DNA of 38,509 bases from an uncultured Gammaproteobacteria bacterium (GTDB lineage Bacteria > Pseudomonadota > Gammaproteobacteria > Poriferisulfidales > GCA-002705445): NCBI GenBank assembly GCA_913042035.1, contig CAJWIN010000006.1:1-38509 (forward strand), read 5' to 3'. How positions within the stretch are numbered: position 1 is the stretch's first letter; every line of letters begins with the position of its first letter. Both the position numbers and the translations under genes were made by a program. The notes under the pieces were generated by a model. It saw nothing but the letters and a program-made list of their open reading frames with translations, made no database searches and was not told where the DNA came from. Positions 37,991-38,509 of this stretch are shown here, piece by piece.

Positions 37991-38509
37991 TAGTCACTAT
38001 TGTACAATTGCTTGTATAACTAGCTAACTTACTTAAAATAGCATAAGCACCCGATATACCTTCAACAATGTTTGTGCTACTAAAAACTTCGTCTAGAACA
38101 ATGAAAGATGGTTTGTTGTTCAGTGTCTTCAACATATTTAAATTATACTTGCAGCGAAGCATTTCCGCTTCGAATAAGGATGCATGTCCTTTAATATCAG
38201 GTACATTGATTTGTGAATTAATATAATGAAATGGTGTAATACTAAACGATGTAGCATTAGCCAATCCAATACTTTGTGAAAACAAGACATTTAAGATGAC
38301 ACTCTTAATTAACGTCGATTTTCCTGCAGCGTTCGGACCCGTGATGAGATATCCTTTGTTGATTAATTCAATATCGTTTTTAACTGAATTTTTTATACAA
38401 ATATGATACGTATTCTTTCCAACAATTCTAAAATTATCCTCTGTTTCATATTCCGTGAAACACATATCATAAGCTATTTGTAATTTGGCAAATGTATAGT
38501 ATGCAAATT
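37947..38509 (-). CDS. MutS-like ATPase domain, foreign (partial)
   Basis: The frame is open to the window edge, so the N-terminal part is missing. It encodes the C-terminal ATPase of a MutS-family mismatch-repair protein: P-loop GPNAAGKST, the SQSIGLANATSFSITPF segment, Walker B FIVLDEVFSSTN and EGISGAYAIL, and the ending TIVTTHLLYLTKL. The form DEVFSSTNxxEGISGAY, recalled rather than searched, is that of MutS-like proteins of large eukaryotic DNA viruses, not bacterial MutS (DEIGRGTST). The product ends abruptly after THLLYLTKL, at the point where purN begins. Base use also differs from the neighbours. Most likely a chimeric tail. Confidence 0.7.
   Translation of the reverse strand, partial: FAYYTFAKLQIAYDMCFTEYETEDNFRIVGKNTYHICIKNSVKNDIELINKGYLITGPNAAGKSTLIKSVILNVLFSQSIGLANATSFSITPFHYINSQINVPDIKGHASLFEAEMLRCKYNLNMLKTLNNKPSFIVLDEVFSSTNIVEGISGAYAILSKLASYTSNCTIVTTHLLYLTKLILISN
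37960..37990. other. Probable chimeric junction
   Basis: Within these bases the MutS frame (THLLYLTKL) and the purN frame (FVIFNKID) use the same DNA in different frames. Above this interval only the MutS frame looks conserved; below it only purN does. This is what a false join through a short shared word of about 20 bases would give. Confidence 0.65.

Noticed and set aside
37991-38007. ATG at 38005-38007 as a natural purN start
   Set aside because: It would give a PurN of 159 residues without the N-terminal GAR-binding part, and the bases just downstream belong to the MutS-like frame.
1-38509. CRISPR arrays, tRNA or rRNA genes, insertion sequences
   Set aside because: No regularly spaced repeats, no tRNA cloverleaf with a TTCGA-type arm and no transposase was noticed; a covariance-model scan was not possible.

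Overview
The window looks like a streamlined, strongly AT-rich (roughly 30% G+C by eye) proteobacterium, most likely a marine gammaproteobacterium of the SAR86 kind. The basis is protein similarity, recalled rather than computed, and gene order: rpoC running into rpsL-rpsG-fusA-rpsJ, ybeZ/phoH-ybeY-corC-lnt, nadD-rsfS-rlmH and yhdP followed by a nitrilase-family gene. A betaproteobacterium is not excluded. Genes are packed tightly, many with ATGA or TAATG stop/start overlaps, and no gene-free stretch reaches 300 bases.

Region 1 (1-19676, + strand) is one uninterrupted transcription and translation cluster: the 3' part of rpoC, the str genes (rpsL, rpsG, fusA, with no tuf), rpsJ, then the S10, spc and alpha operon genes from rplC to rplQ, including secY, rpmJ and rpoA. 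A near-consensus sigma70 promoter sits just after the rpoC stop, and a promoter-like TATAAT plus a hairpin with a T-tract separates rpsJ from rplC. Region 2 (19671-22481, - strand) is uvrA, convergent with and overlapping rplQ.

Region 3 (22597-29118, + strand) holds ssb, a WecA/WbpL-like polyprenyl-phosphate sugar-1-phosphate transferase, miaB, phoH/ybeZ, ybeY, corC/ybeX and lnt. Region 4 (29105-31777, - strand) is a compact three-gene operon that fits the archaeal-type C1 cofactor pathway of methylotrophic bacteria: a dihydropteroate synthase-like protein (DUF6513 type), a DUF447 protein and an MfnB-like enzyme that makes the furan precursor of methanofuran. It is the most unexpected metabolic content here and implies tetrahydromethanopterin/methanofuran chemistry elsewhere in the genome.

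Region 5 (31868-37531, + strand) is nadD, rsfS, rlmH, a YhdP-like AsmA-family envelope protein and a Nit-type amidohydrolase. Region 6 (37528-38509, - strand) is a 5'-truncated purN fused out of frame to a MutS-like ATPase fragment that resembles proteins of large eukaryotic DNA viruses. The abrupt switch within about 37960-37990 is best explained by a chimeric assembly joint, so the last 500 or so bases should not be attributed to this bacterium without read-level support.

No tRNA, rRNA, CRISPR array, insertion sequence or transposase was recognised.
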